Assembly: GCA_023404805.1 (NCBI GenBank)
Contig: JAEYAL010000115.1
Location: 1 to 16,173 of the forward strand
Direction of reading: 5' to 3'
Length of the DNA: 16,173 bases
DNA from: Actinomycetes bacterium
Lineage (GTDB): Bacteria > Actinomycetota > Thermoleophilia > Solirubrobacterales > Solirubrobacteraceae
Shown: positions 1 through 9,206 of the stretch, piece after piece
Layout of the letters: each line of letters begins with the position of its first letter
Numbering within the stretch: the first letter of the stretch is position 1
Notes under the pieces: model-generated
Told to the model about the DNA's origin: nothing
What the model saw: the letters and a program-made list of their open reading frames with translations, nothing else
Database searches by the model: none
Translations under genes and position numbers: made by a program

Positions 1-496
1 CCTCAGAACAGCGGCGCGCTGCCACTGGACACGGCCCGGGGGCAGCCGCGAGCGGAGGCCGCTCGCTGGAGCAACGCCGCGCCCAGAGCTTGCGGGCGCT
101 GCTGGCGTTCCTCGCCGTCAGCGCCGCCGTGCCCGGCGTCTGGGCGACGCTCGCGCCCGCTTCGTTCTACACGTCGTTCCCGCTGGGCGGCAGCGGCTGG
201 GTCGCGCCGCTTGGGCCGCCCTCGCCGCACCTCACCGCCGACGTCGGCGCCTTCGACCTCGCGTTCGCGGGCATGTTCGCGTGGGCCGCCTGGCGGCCGG
301 AGCGCGCGCTCGTCATCCCGCTGGCGAGCGCGTGGATCGTGTTCAGCACGCTCCACTTCGCGTGGCACGCGTTCAACCTCGAGCCCTTCGGCGCCGGCGA
401 CGCGATCGCGCAGATGGTCTCGCTCGCGCTCGTGCTGGCCGTACCCGCGCTCGTGATCTGGCTGGCGCGCGGGTCAGCGGCCGGCGAGCCCGCGGC

Positions 497-2545
<2,049 letters not shown>

Positions 2546-2551
2546 GCCTCG

Positions 2552-2557
2552 ATGGTA
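2552..2557 (-). promoter_or_regulatory. -10 element of the ABC-F gene, leaderless arrangement
   Basis: On the minus strand TACCAT lies six bases before the GTG start of the ABC-F gene, matching the TAnnnT rule for actinobacterial -10 boxes. Transcription would begin at or next to the start codon. GAGG in the six-base gap could serve as a ribosome site if the real start point lies further upstream. No good -35 was seen. Confidence 0.45.
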
Positions 2558-2600
2558 GAAGCCCCGGGCGTTTCGAGCCGCGCGCCTCGCCGGCGAGCCC

Positions 2601-2631
2601 TTGACTTCAAGTGCGGTTGAACTTCTACGGT
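2601..2631 (+). promoter_or_regulatory. MerR/SoxR-type promoter with 19-bp spacer
   Basis: A -35 TTGACT (2601-2606) and a -10 TACGGT (2626-2631) are separated by 19 bases. This is too long for normal sigma70 promoters but is the hallmark of promoters activated by MerR-family regulators, which twist the spacer. Within it is an inverted repeat TTCAA (2606-2610) / TTGAA (2617-2621), extended by an outer A/T pair at 2604 and 2623, in the position of a MerR/SoxR operator. The ATG of the DUF5519 gene is only seven bases after the -10, so the transcript is probably leaderless. No MerR gene lies in the window. Confidence 0.65.
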
Positions 2632-2638
2632 CGGTCGC

Positions 2639-3100
2639 ATGAGCACCAAACCGGCCCCTTCCTCCTCCTCAACAGCTGACGCCGGACGCGGCGCAGGCGG
2701 CAGCCCGAGCGGTGCCGCGAACCCTCCGCCTGCCACTGCAGCCACCGCGCACAGCACCGCCGGCGCCAGCGACCGCATCACCGCCGAAGTCCTCACGTGG
2801 CCTGGCGCCCGAGCTGCCACGGGCAGCCGCGGCGAGTGGGCGTTCAAGCTCGGCCGACGCGAGCTCGGGCACCTGCACGGCGACACCACGGCCCACTTCG
2901 GGTTCGGCAAGGCGACCTGGCGGGAGCTCCACGCCGCAGGCCGGATCGACTACCACCCGGTGTTCCCCGGGCGTGAAGGCCCCGCTGCCCGCCGGATCCA
3001 GAACGCGGCCGACGAAGCCGACGTGATCGCCCTGCTGCGGATCAACTACGACTACCTCGCGAGCCGCCAGCCGCCCGGCGCAACCCGCGACACGGCATGA
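2639..3100 (+). CDS. DUF5519 'luciferase domain' family protein
   Basis: This 153-residue soluble protein matches the small DUF5519 family annotated as 'luciferase domain-containing'; the name is historical and its biochemical role is not established. Family hallmarks are VLTWPGA at 51-57, GRRELGHLHGD at 72-82, AH at 85-86, a His-Pro at 106-107 and LLRINYD at 132-138. Residues 1-45 are a Ser/Ala/Pro/Gly-rich, probably disordered extension not typical of the family. The ATG is supported by its position seven bases after the -10, and no other start lies close to the conserved part. It is a single-gene unit, divergent from the ABC-F gene. The MerR-type promoter suggests induction by a small molecule or redox stress, which is inference. 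Confidence 0.85.
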   Translation: MSTKPAPSSSSTADAGRGAGGSPSGAANPPPATAATAHSTAGASDRITAEVLTWPGARAATGSRGEWAFKLGRRELGHLHGDTTAHFGFGKATWRELHAAGRIDYHPVFPGREGPAARRIQNAADEADVIALLRINYDYLASRQPPGATRDTA

Positions 3101-3146
3101 CCTGCCCGCAGATCGCCGACCGGGCGGCCCGCGCCGCCGTCGCGGC

Positions 3147-3152
3147 TAGGTT
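3147..3152 (+). promoter_or_regulatory. -10 element of the methyltransferase gene, leaderless arrangement
   Basis: TAGGTT lies six bases before the ATG at 3159, the same geometry as at the ABC-F and BKACE genes. No convincing -35 or Shine-Dalgarno sequence is present. The gene would then have its own promoter and not depend on DUF5519 read-through. Confidence 0.4.
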
Positions 3153-3158
3153 CAAGGC

Positions 3159-3944
3159 ATGGCCATCTCTGGCCCTGCGGGGGATTTCGACTACGACACA
3201 CCGGCCAACCACGGCTACGCCGTCCAGCGCCGCACCGACCCGCGCATCGCCGCGCGGGTGCACGCCGCGCTCGGCGATGCCCGGACCGTGGTGAATGTCG
3301 GCGCTGGCTCCGGGTCGTACGAGCCTGACGACCGCGACGTGACCGCCGTCGAGCCGTCGGCCTCGATGCGGGCACAGCGGGCGCCCGGCAGCGCGCCGGT
3401 CGTCGACGCCGCGGCCGAGTCGCTGCCGTTCGACGACAACAGCTTCGACGCCGCGATGGCGATCGTCACCGTGCACCAGTGGACCGACCTCGAGGCCGGC
3501 CTTGCCGAGCTGCGCCGCGTGGCCCGCGGCCCCGTCGTGATCGTCACGTTCGACCCCGCGGCGATGGGCCGCTACTGGATCGCCGAGTACGCACCGGAGC
3601 TGATGGCGACCGAGGTGCCGCGGTTCCCGTCGATCGAGCGGCTCACCGCAGCACTCGGCCCTGAAGCGCGCGCGACGCCGGTGCCTGTCCCGATCGACTG
3701 CGTCGACGGCTTCATGGAGGCCTACTACGCCCGCCCCGAAGCGTTCCTGGACGACCACGTCCGCGCCGCGCAGTCCTCCTGGGGCTTCGTCGACGCCGCC
3801 ACCACCGCCCGCATCACCGGCCGCCTGCTCCGCGACCTGGAGAGCGGCCGCTGGGAGGAGCGCCACGGCGACCTGCGCACCCAGTCCGAGCACGACGGCT
3901 CGCTGACGCTCGTCGTCGACCCGGGCGAGCCGCTCGACCACTGA
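3159..3944 (+). CDS. Class I SAM-dependent methyltransferase
   Basis: This 261-residue cytosolic protein has a Methyltransf_11-like Rossmann fold. Motif I is VVNVGAGSGSYEP (44-56), where the glycines contact S-adenosylmethionine. VTAVEPS (61-67) carries the acidic residue that binds the ribose. AESLPFDDNSFDAAMA (86-101) and the following HQW form motif II. The C-terminal half (about 135-261) is a helical cap that would set substrate choice; it has no feature I can link to a known acceptor. An ATG start right after TAGGTT plus six bases fits a leaderless mRNA. It lies 58 bases after the DUF5519 gene on the same strand, with its own putative promoter, so a functional link between the two is not shown. 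Substrate unknown. Confidence 0.88.
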   Translation: MAISGPAGDFDYDTPANHGYAVQRRTDPRIAARVHAALGDARTVVNVGAGSGSYEPDDRDVTAVEPSASMRAQRAPGSAPVVDAAAESLPFDDNSFDAAMAIVTVHQWTDLEAGLAELRRVARGPVVIVTFDPAAMGRYWIAEYAPELMATEVPRFPSIERLTAALGPEARATPVPVPIDCVDGFMEAYYARPEAFLDDHVRAAQSSWGFVDAATTARITGRLLRDLESGRWEERHGDLRTQSEHDGSLTLVVDPGEPLDH

Positions 3945-3948
3945 CTCA

Positions 3949-3973
3949 CGGGGCCTGCCGCGGCGCCGCCCCG
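3949..3973. terminator. GC-rich hairpin between convergent genes
   Basis: CGGGGC (3949-3954) and GCCCCG (3968-3973) pair across a 13-base loop in the 35-base gap between the convergent methyltransferase and lactone oxidase genes. There is no T-run, so it may be a weak bidirectional terminator or only a barrier hairpin. Confidence 0.35.
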
Positions 3974-3979
3974 GACGAT

Positions 3980-5407
3980 TCAGCCCGCGAGCGCCACGCG
4001 CCGCGTGAACGGCGATGCGAAGACGCCGCTGGCGTTGAAGTCGCCGGCGACCTCGAGCCACTGGCCGAGCGCCGGATACGACGCCCGCACCCGCTCGGGC
4101 GTCAGCGCGTTGTACTGGCCCCAGTGCGAGCGGGCGCCGAGGTCAGCGAGCTCGCGCTCGTAGATCTCCAGCAGCTCGGTGCCGCCGCGCGTCCCGTCGA
4201 TGAGGATCAGCTCGATCATCATCGTGTCGCGGCCATGCATCATCGACGCCACCGCGCGGGACGCCTTCGTGAAGCGCAGCGCGATCGGCACGGTGTGGAT
4301 CAGGCCGCGCCGGCGCTCCCGCGCGGCGATCTCGATGATGCGGTCGACCGCCTGCACGTGCGCGCCGCCCTCCAGCGGGACGCCGAGCTCCATCGACAGC
4401 GCCGGGACGCCGTTGGCTTCCCCGATGTTGAACACGCGGTAGGAGACCGCCGCGTAGCCGTCGTCCTGCATCGCCTTCAGCGCCCCGTCGAACGCGCACG
4501 CGCAGACCCGCGGCTGTTTGCGGGCGGCCCACCGCAGCAGGCGCTTGGTGAGCGGGATCCGCGCCTGCAGCTCGATGAGCGGGTGGCGGCGCTTCCGATC
4601 TGACGGCAGCCGCTCAGGGTCCGGGCACTCGGTCCGGCGCGTCACCAGCAGGCGGTGCCCGCCCCCGCGCCGCGGGTACGGGTTCAGCAGCAGCTCGTAG
4701 TGGTCGCCGTCGCCGAGCGGGCCGTCCGGGCCCAGGCGGTCGCGCTCTGCCTCCCAGCTCGACAGCGTCCGGACCTCGTTGAGGAAGAACTTCTCGCGGA
4801 CGGACAGCACGAACGACGTCGCGATCCCCAGCGTCCCAAGGCCGCAGATCGCGGCGTCGAAGATGCGGTCGTCCTGGATCAGCCGCTCGCCGACGAACCG
4901 CGACTCATCGGTCATGCCGCCCGCCGGTTCGACGCGCACCTGCCGCCCGCCGGAGACGACCAGGTCGACCGACCGCACGAGATCGGGGAACGGACCCCAC
5001 GAGAGCCCCGACCCATGCGTCGAGGTCGAGATGACGCCGGCGATCGTCTGCGCGTCGTAGCCGCCCATATTCGGCAGGCCGAGCCCTCGCGCGTGGAGGG
5101 CGTCGTTGAGGTCGCGGATCGTCGTGCCGGCGAGGACCCGCACGAGCAGCTCGTTGCACGCTTCGCGCGGCCGCAGCGTGCCGTCGTCGAGCGGCAGGAT
5201 CCCGGTGAGCTCGTTTGGCCGCAGCAGCAGGCCGTCGGTAAGCGCGATGTCAGACCACGCGTGGCCCGAGCCGACCATCCGGATCGTGCTGCCGAGCGCC
5301 TCGGCCTCGCGCACCGCCGCGGCGACGTCCTCCACCGACTCCGGCATGAGGATGTCGCGCGGGTGGCAGACCTGGTTGCCCACGTGGTTGCGCCACTCGC
5401 GCGTCAT
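3980..5407 (-). CDS. FAD-linked aldonolactone/alditol oxidase-like protein (VAO fold, ALO type)
   Basis: This 475-residue flavoprotein belongs to the D-arabinono-1,4-lactone / L-gulonolactone oxidase branch of the VAO/PCMH superfamily. The N-terminal FAD domain has VGSGHAW (45-51), where His49 corresponds to the residue that holds FAD covalently in relatives. Other FAD-binding stretches are NMGGYDAQTIAGVISTSTHG (113-132) and GLGTLGIAT (189-197). The C-terminal ALO domain ends with HWGQYN (428-433) and a FNASGVFAS stretch (457-465) typical of this branch. No signal peptide is seen. The start ATG overlaps the stop of the GMC gene (ATGA), so the two are translationally coupled. The true substrate is unknown: sugar lactones, alditols or others are possible, and some relatives are dehydrogenases and not oxidases. 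Confidence 0.88.
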   Translation of the reverse strand: MTREWRNHVGNQVCHPRDILMPESVEDVAAAVREAEALGSTIRMVGSGHAWSDIALTDGLLLRPNELTGILPLDDGTLRPREACNELLVRVLAGTTIRDLNDALHARGLGLPNMGGYDAQTIAGVISTSTHGSGLSWGPFPDLVRSVDLVVSGGRQVRVEPAGGMTDESRFVGERLIQDDRIFDAAICGLGTLGIATSFVLSVREKFFLNEVRTLSSWEAERDRLGPDGPLGDGDHYELLLNPYPRRGGGHRLLVTRRTECPDPERLPSDRKRRHPLIELQARIPLTKRLLRWAARKQPRVCACAFDGALKAMQDDGYAAVSYRVFNIGEANGVPALSMELGVPLEGGAHVQAVDRIIEIAARERRRGLIHTVPIALRFTKASRAVASMMHGRDTMMIELILIDGTRGGTELLEIYERELADLGARSHWGQYNALTPERVRASYPALGQWLEVAGDFNASGVFASPFTRRVALAG

Positions 5408-6966
5408 GCGAGCTCCTCCACCAGCCGAGCCACGCCGCGCTCGGCCAGCGCCGCGATCGTCTTCGACGGGTTCACCCCGAGCGACGTCGGCACGATCGAG
5501 CCGTCGAGCACCCAGAGCCCGTCGACGCCATGGACCTTGCCGAACGGGTCGACGACGCCATGCGCGGGGTCGTCGGCCATCGGGCAGCCGCCGAGCGGGT
5601 GGACGGTCGTGAACTTCGACGCCACGCCGGAGCCGAGCGGATAGAACATGTTGGACTGCGTCGCGGCCCCGAGCTCGGACGCCGTGCGCTCGAGGTCGTC
5701 GAAGAGCCGCTTGCTCGCGTCGCGCTTCCAGCGGATGTCGAGCTTGCGGCCGAAGCAGGTGAGCTTCATCCGGCCGTCGGCGGCGTCACGGCCGATCAGC
5801 AGGTAGATCAGCGCGTCGCGGTTGGGCCGCTTCGGCGGCACCGTGACCCGCTTGGGGTTGAGCTGCCGGTCGCTCCACCCGAGCTTGATCTGGCAGTTCA
5901 CGAGCCGCAGGAGCCAGCGACGCCAGCCGTCGACGACCTGCACCCCGCGCGCCACGTCGAGCAGGCCTTGGAAGTTGCCAGGGAGCCCGCCGTCGGCCGC
6001 CATCAGCGCCCGGCTCGCCGTGAGGTCGATGCGGCTGGTCATGACCGGCCCCAGGTCGTTGCGCGCGTCGGCTGTGCCAGGCGCCTGCGGCTCGAACGCG
6101 ACCGCGAGCGCGTCGCCGTTTCCTGAGAACCGCGAGCCCAGGGCCGGCGAGAGCCCCTTGATCCGGCGGCGGTTCTGCAGCAGCAGGCGGGTCGAGCCGA
6201 GCGCGCCCGCGGCGACGACCACGCGCGGCGCGATCCACGTGCGCCGCGCTCCGGTCGCGAGGTCCTCGCTGCACACCTCCCAGCCGCCGCCTGCGCTGCG
6301 CGGCGGCGTGAGCCGCGTGACCTGCTGGCCCGCGTGGACCTCGGCGCCGTGCGCCTCAGCCCGCGCGATGTAGGTGATGTCGACGGTGTTCTTCGCGAGC
6401 ACGGGGCAGCCGATGTCGCACCGGCCGAGGTTCTGACAGCCCTCCTGCCGCACGCCGCTGAACGGATGCTCCCGCGGCTCGCCGAAGTGCACGGCGATCG
6501 GCAGGCGCTCGGCGTCGTGCCCGGCTTGCTGCGCCGCCGCGGCGAAGGCGTCGACCTTGCGCAGCTCCGGATCCAACGGCGTAAGCTGCGGGTCCAGCGC
6601 CGCTTCGGTGCGGTCGTACCAGGGGTCCAGCGCGGCCCGGTCGATGCCCGCCGGCCAGCCGGACCCGAAGACCTCCGCGGGTGCCCGCAGCTGCACGTTG
6701 GCGTAGACGAGCGACCCGCCGCCGACACCAGCCGCGGTGATCACGGCGACGTCGCGCATCAGCCGCACGTCGAACATGCCCCCTGGGTTGATGCGGTCAT
6801 GCCACAGCAGCTGCGGCGCCTCATCCCACTCGTCGACGAAGTCCGCTCCCGCGAAGCGCCGCCCGCGCTCCAGCACGCAAACGCGCTGCCCTGCCTCAGC
6901 CAGGCGGCACGCCGCGATCCCTCCGCCGAAGCCAGAACCGATCACGATCACGTCGAACGCCGCCAC
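5404..6966 (-). CDS. GMC family FAD-dependent oxidoreductase (ChoD-like)
   Basis: Flavin oxidoreductase of about 520 residues that oxidises an alcohol group. It shows the dinucleotide fold GSGFGGG (10-16) with Glu33 for the ribose, GVGGGSLVYAN (80-90), AAGALGSTRLLL (252-263), the active-site region HPLGGCP with His456, and VNPSKT with Asn499. Three cysteines at 177, 183 and 187 (CxNLGRCDIGC) are typical of the branch containing mycobacterial ChoD and related sterol or alcohol oxidoreductases; a sterol substrate is not shown. I chose the GTG at 6966 because GGAG lies five bases upstream and FDVIVIGSG begins at once. GTG at 6990 (after GGGGGA) and TTG at 7005 are alternatives that would add 8 or 13 residues. 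It is the first gene of a two-gene flavoenzyme operon. Confidence 0.88.
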   Translation of the reverse strand: MAAFDVIVIGSGFGGGIAACRLAEAGQRVCVLERGRRFAGADFVDEWDEAPQLLWHDRINPGGMFDVRLMRDVAVITAAGVGGGSLVYANVQLRAPAEVFGSGWPAGIDRAALDPWYDRTEAALDPQLTPLDPELRKVDAFAAAAQQAGHDAERLPIAVHFGEPREHPFSGVRQEGCQNLGRCDIGCPVLAKNTVDITYIARAEAHGAEVHAGQQVTRLTPPRSAGGGWEVCSEDLATGARRTWIAPRVVVAAGALGSTRLLLQNRRRIKGLSPALGSRFSGNGDALAVAFEPQAPGTADARNDLGPVMTSRIDLTASRALMAADGGLPGNFQGLLDVARGVQVVDGWRRWLLRLVNCQIKLGWSDRQLNPKRVTVPPKRPNRDALIYLLIGRDAADGRMKLTCFGRKLDIRWKRDASKRLFDDLERTASELGAATQSNMFYPLGSGVASKFTTVHPLGGCPMADDPAHGVVDPFGKVHGVDGLWVLDGSIVPTSLGVNPSKTIAALAERGVARLVEELA

Positions 6967-7005
6967 CGACGCTCCAGGAGCACTTTCCACGCCACTGTCC
7001 CCCAA

Positions 7006-7015
7006 CAGTCGACTG
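7006..7015. promoter_or_regulatory. Perfect 10-bp palindrome at the GMC transcription start
   Basis: CAGTCGACTG is a perfect palindrome just downstream of the predicted start point (about 7016, minus strand) of the GMC/lactone oxidase operon. Its position would suit a repressor site, but 10-bp palindromes also arise by chance. Confidence 0.25.
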
Positions 7016-7022
7016 CCGGGCG

Positions 7023-7051
7023 ATCCTAGCCGGGGAGCGGGCGTGCGCCAA
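7023..7051 (-). promoter_or_regulatory. Sigma70-like promoter of the GMC-lactone oxidase operon
   Basis: On the minus strand a -35 TTGGCG (7051-7046) and a -10 TAGGAT (7028-7023) are 17 bases apart, predicting a start near 7016. This gives a 5' leader of about 26-50 bases, depending on which GTG is used. The remaining bases to 7138 hold no gene, only the 3' flank of the esterase gene. Confidence 0.6.
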
Positions 7052-7138
7052 CGAGGATCGGCCAGCCGGGGGACGCCGCACCCGTCAGCGGCGGTCGGAC
7101 GCTTGCGTGAGCCGCTGGCCGAGGCGCTCGCGCGGAGT

Positions 7139-8104
7139 TCAGCGCAGGTGCTTGCGCAGGAACTTGGCGACCGTCGGGACGATCGCCGGGTGCTTCTTCG
7201 TCAGGTTGTCTGCGCCGCCGAACACGGTGCCGGACGCCCAGAAGTGGTCCTGGTCGGGGTAGAAGTAGGCCGTGCAGCCGCCGCCGTGCAGGATCGCCGA
7301 CGTGCACGTGTCGCGCGCAAAGGTCAGCTGCACGATCGAGTCGGCGTCGCCATGGAAGATCAGGATCGGCGCATCCGACTCGTCGTAGGCCGGCGTGCAG
7401 CCGGTCACCTTCGCCGACTCCTGGCACTCGGCGCCCGCGATCGAGAACGCGGCGCCGACGCGGAACCGGCGCGACTTCGGCGTGGACTTGTCGCCCCCGC
7501 GGATGGCCACTCGCAGCGACGCGATCGCGCCGGCCGAGTACCCGCCGACGGCGTACCGCTGCTGCTTCGCCGCTGCGCCGTACTGCTTGGCGTGGCGCCG
7601 CAGGTAGCGCAGCGCCAGCTCGAGGTCGGCCTCAGCCTCCGCCGAGGCGGGGACGAGGTCCTTGTTGCTCACGATGCCCTGGCCGGTGTTGCGGTCCTTC
7701 GGCACGAGCCGGTACTGGACCGACGCCACGAGGAAGCCCGCCCGCGCGAACTCCTCCGCCATCACCCGCATCTGCGACGGATCGCCCTCGACGAACCCGC
7801 CGCCGTGCGCGAGCACGATCGTCGGCGCGTTCTGCTTCGGCGTCTTCGCCGAGCGGTAGAGGTCGAGGTGCAGCGCCTGCTTGCCCGCCGCGGGGTTCAG
7901 CTCGGAGGTCGCCGAGCCGTAGACGACGCCGGTCTGCACGCACGGAGCGGTGCACGGCCGGTCGTCGGTGAGCACCATCGCCGGATCATTCGGATCCGCG
8001 GCGAGCGCGGGTTCGGGCGCGCCGCCCGTCGCGACGGCGAAGCCGATCGCTCCGGCGGCCAAGGCCGTTGCAAGGAGTCCCATACCGGCGAAGGCCCGCG
8101 TCAC
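7139..8104 (-). CDS. Exported alpha/beta-hydrolase (carboxylesterase-like)
   Basis: This 321-residue protein has an N-terminal export signal (hydrophobic 8-26, likely cleavage after ALA near 35) and an alpha/beta-hydrolase fold. The oxyanion loop is HGGGF (100-104), the nucleophile elbow GYSAG carries Ser190, and the likely acid is Asp253 or Asp255 in HGDAD. His287 in QDHFWA completes the triad. Six cysteines (51, 55, 227, 236, 267, 277) suggest up to three disulfides, in line with export. It resembles BD-FAE/HSL-like esterases; substrate unknown. The GTG start overlaps the stop of the crotonase-fold gene upstream (GTGA), so translation is probably coupled. An internal ATG at residue 8 is an alternative start. 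Confidence 0.85.
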   Translation of the reverse strand: MTRAFAGMGLLATALAAGAIGFAVATGGAPEPALAADPNDPAMVLTDDRPCTAPCVQTGVVYGSATSELNPAAGKQALHLDLYRSAKTPKQNAPTIVLAHGGGFVEGDPSQMRVMAEEFARAGFLVASVQYRLVPKDRNTGQGIVSNKDLVPASAEAEADLELALRYLRRHAKQYGAAAKQQRYAVGGYSAGAIASLRVAIRGGDKSTPKSRRFRVGAAFSIAGAECQESAKVTGCTPAYDESDAPILIFHGDADSIVQLTFARDTCTSAILHGGGCTAYFYPDQDHFWASGTVFGGADNLTKKHPAIVPTVAKFLRKHLR

Positions 8105-8841
8105 CGCGTGGCGCCACCTGACGGTAGGCCCGACCCGTGGCGCTGGAAGTGCAGCAGCGCCTCGTTCTCGTCGAGCGTGCGGCGCTCGGTCTGCTCGTAC
8201 TCGCGGAACATCCCCTTCACCTTTCGCAGGTTTTCGACAGGACGTGACGCCAAGCTCTCGGCGATCTCCAGCGCGCGGTCGTGGGCCTTGTCGGCCGGGA
8301 CGACGTCAAACGTCAGGCCGTACTCCAGCGCCTTCTCGGCCGTCACGACCGGGCTCTGGAGCACGAGGTGGCGCGCGACCGACAGCCCGACGAGCGGCGC
8401 CAGCCGCGCTGGACCGACTGGGACGCCGAGCAGGCCGCCGACCCACCGCAGCTTGAGGTTGTCGCCCGCGACACGCAGGTCGCAGGCCGCCGCCAGTTCG
8501 GCGCCAGCGCCGACGGTGTTGCCCACCATCGCGCAGATCGTCACCGCTGGGCAGCGCTCCAGCGCCGCGTACAGCTCAGCGAACTCGCTCATCCGGGCGT
8601 AGCCGCCCTCAGCATCCAGCACCTCGTTCACATCGGCACCAGCGCAGAGCGCCGTCGGGTCGGTCGACGAGAGGACGACCGCCGCCAGATCAGGCTCAGA
8701 CTCCAGCTCCGCCAGGGCGTCGAGGAGCAGCCGCAGCGACGCGCGGTCCAGCGCTCCACGGACCTCGGGGCGGTTGATTCGAAGCGTCGCGACGCCCGGG
8801 ATCGGTCGATCCAGCACTACAGGTTCCACAGTCGGTAGCAT
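8101..8841 (-). CDS. Crotonase-fold (enoyl-CoA hydratase/isomerase family) protein with altered active site
   Basis: This 246-residue cytosolic protein has the crotonase fold. Oxyanion-hole segments are ALCAGADV (64-71) and GNTVGAGAELAAACD (107-121). Glu115 matches the first catalytic Glu of enoyl-CoA hydratases. The second, normally in a PExxxG motif four residues before a conserved glycine, is Gly135 here (WVGGLLG), so ordinary hydratase chemistry is doubtful. An isomerase, thioesterase-like or other crotonase reaction is possible. It is slightly shorter than the usual ~257-260 residues but looks complete. The ATG at 8841 is preceded by AGGGTG. The 3' end overlaps the exported esterase gene by four bases, and the start is 11 bases from the divergent small membrane gene. 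Confidence 0.85.
   Translation of the reverse strand: MLPTVEPVVLDRPIPGVATLRINRPEVRGALDRASLRLLLDALAELESEPDLAAVVLSSTDPTALCAGADVNEVLDAEGGYARMSEFAELYAALERCPAVTICAMVGNTVGAGAELAAACDLRVAGDNLKLRWVGGLLGVPVGPARLAPLVGLSVARHLVLQSPVVTAEKALEYGLTFDVVPADKAHDRALEIAESLASRPVENLRKVKGMFREYEQTERRTLDENEALLHFQRHGSGLPSGGATR
8836..8841 (+). promoter_or_regulatory. Possible -10 element of the 88-residue gene
   Basis: TAGCAT fits TAnnnT and lies 11 bases before the ATG at 8853, inside the first codons of the divergent crotonase gene. No convincing -35 was seen, so this is tentative. Confidence 0.25.
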
Positions 8842-8852
8842 CGCACCCTGAG

Positions 8853-9119
8853 ATGCGCCGAATCACCACCGCCTTCACGACGCTCTGGATCACCCTCTTC
8901 GCCATGACCAGCCCCGCGCTGGCTCAGGAGAGCGGTGCCGGCCAGCTCCACGCCACCGAGAAGCTCATCACCGAGTTCGGCCTCGCGCTGATCATCGGCT
9001 TCCCGATCTTCGTGTGGGTCATGTCGCGCCTGCAGGCCGGCCTCGACAAGCGCAAGGACCGCAAGAAGGCGGCCTACCGCAAGTCCAAGGGCTCCGCCGC
9101 CTGGAAGGGCGGCTGGTAA
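8853..9119 (+). CDS. Small exported/membrane protein with basic tail, unnamed
   Basis: This 88-residue protein has an N-terminal signal-like helix (5-19, with a possible cleavage site ALA/QE after residue 24). A second hydrophobic helix lies at about 42-60 (FGLALIIGFPIFVWVMS). The C-terminal tail (64-88) is very Lys/Arg-rich and ends WKGGW. If the signal is cleaved, the product is a single-span peptide of about 64 residues, outside-to-inside, with a basic cytosolic tail. I do not recognise a family. It stands alone between a divergent crotonase gene and a strong terminator. Codon use is like its neighbours, with mostly G or C in third positions, which supports a real gene. Confidence 0.75.
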   Translation: MRRITTAFTTLWITLFAMTSPALAQESGAGQLHATEKLITEFGLALIIGFPIFVWVMSRLQAGLDKRKDRKKAAYRKSKGSAAWKGGW

Positions 9120-9142
9120 CCACCAGCCTCACCAAACGTCGA

Positions 9143-9171
9143 ACGAAGGCCCGCCACGTGCGGGCCTTCGT
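9143..9171. terminator. Bidirectional intrinsic terminator hairpin
   Basis: ACGAAGGCCCGC (9143-9154) pairs perfectly with GCGGGCCTTCGT (9160-9171) across a five-base loop: a 12-bp stem followed by CATTTC on the plus strand. It sits between the convergent 88-residue gene and the BKACE gene and can serve both. The T-run is short, as is usual in high-GC actinobacteria. Confidence 0.85.
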
Positions 9172-9206
9172 CATTTCTAGGGCCCGCGTCGCGCCCAGCC
9201 GGGAGG

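Noticed and set aside
5404..6966. Naming the GMC protein a cholesterol oxidase
   Set aside because: Motifs fit the ChoD-like branch, but substrate cannot be read from them and no sterol genes are nearby.
6737..8602. 621-codon open frame on the plus strand
   Set aside because: Antisense to the GMC, esterase and crotonase genes, which all show complete family motifs; the product is low-complexity and Arg/Ala-rich.
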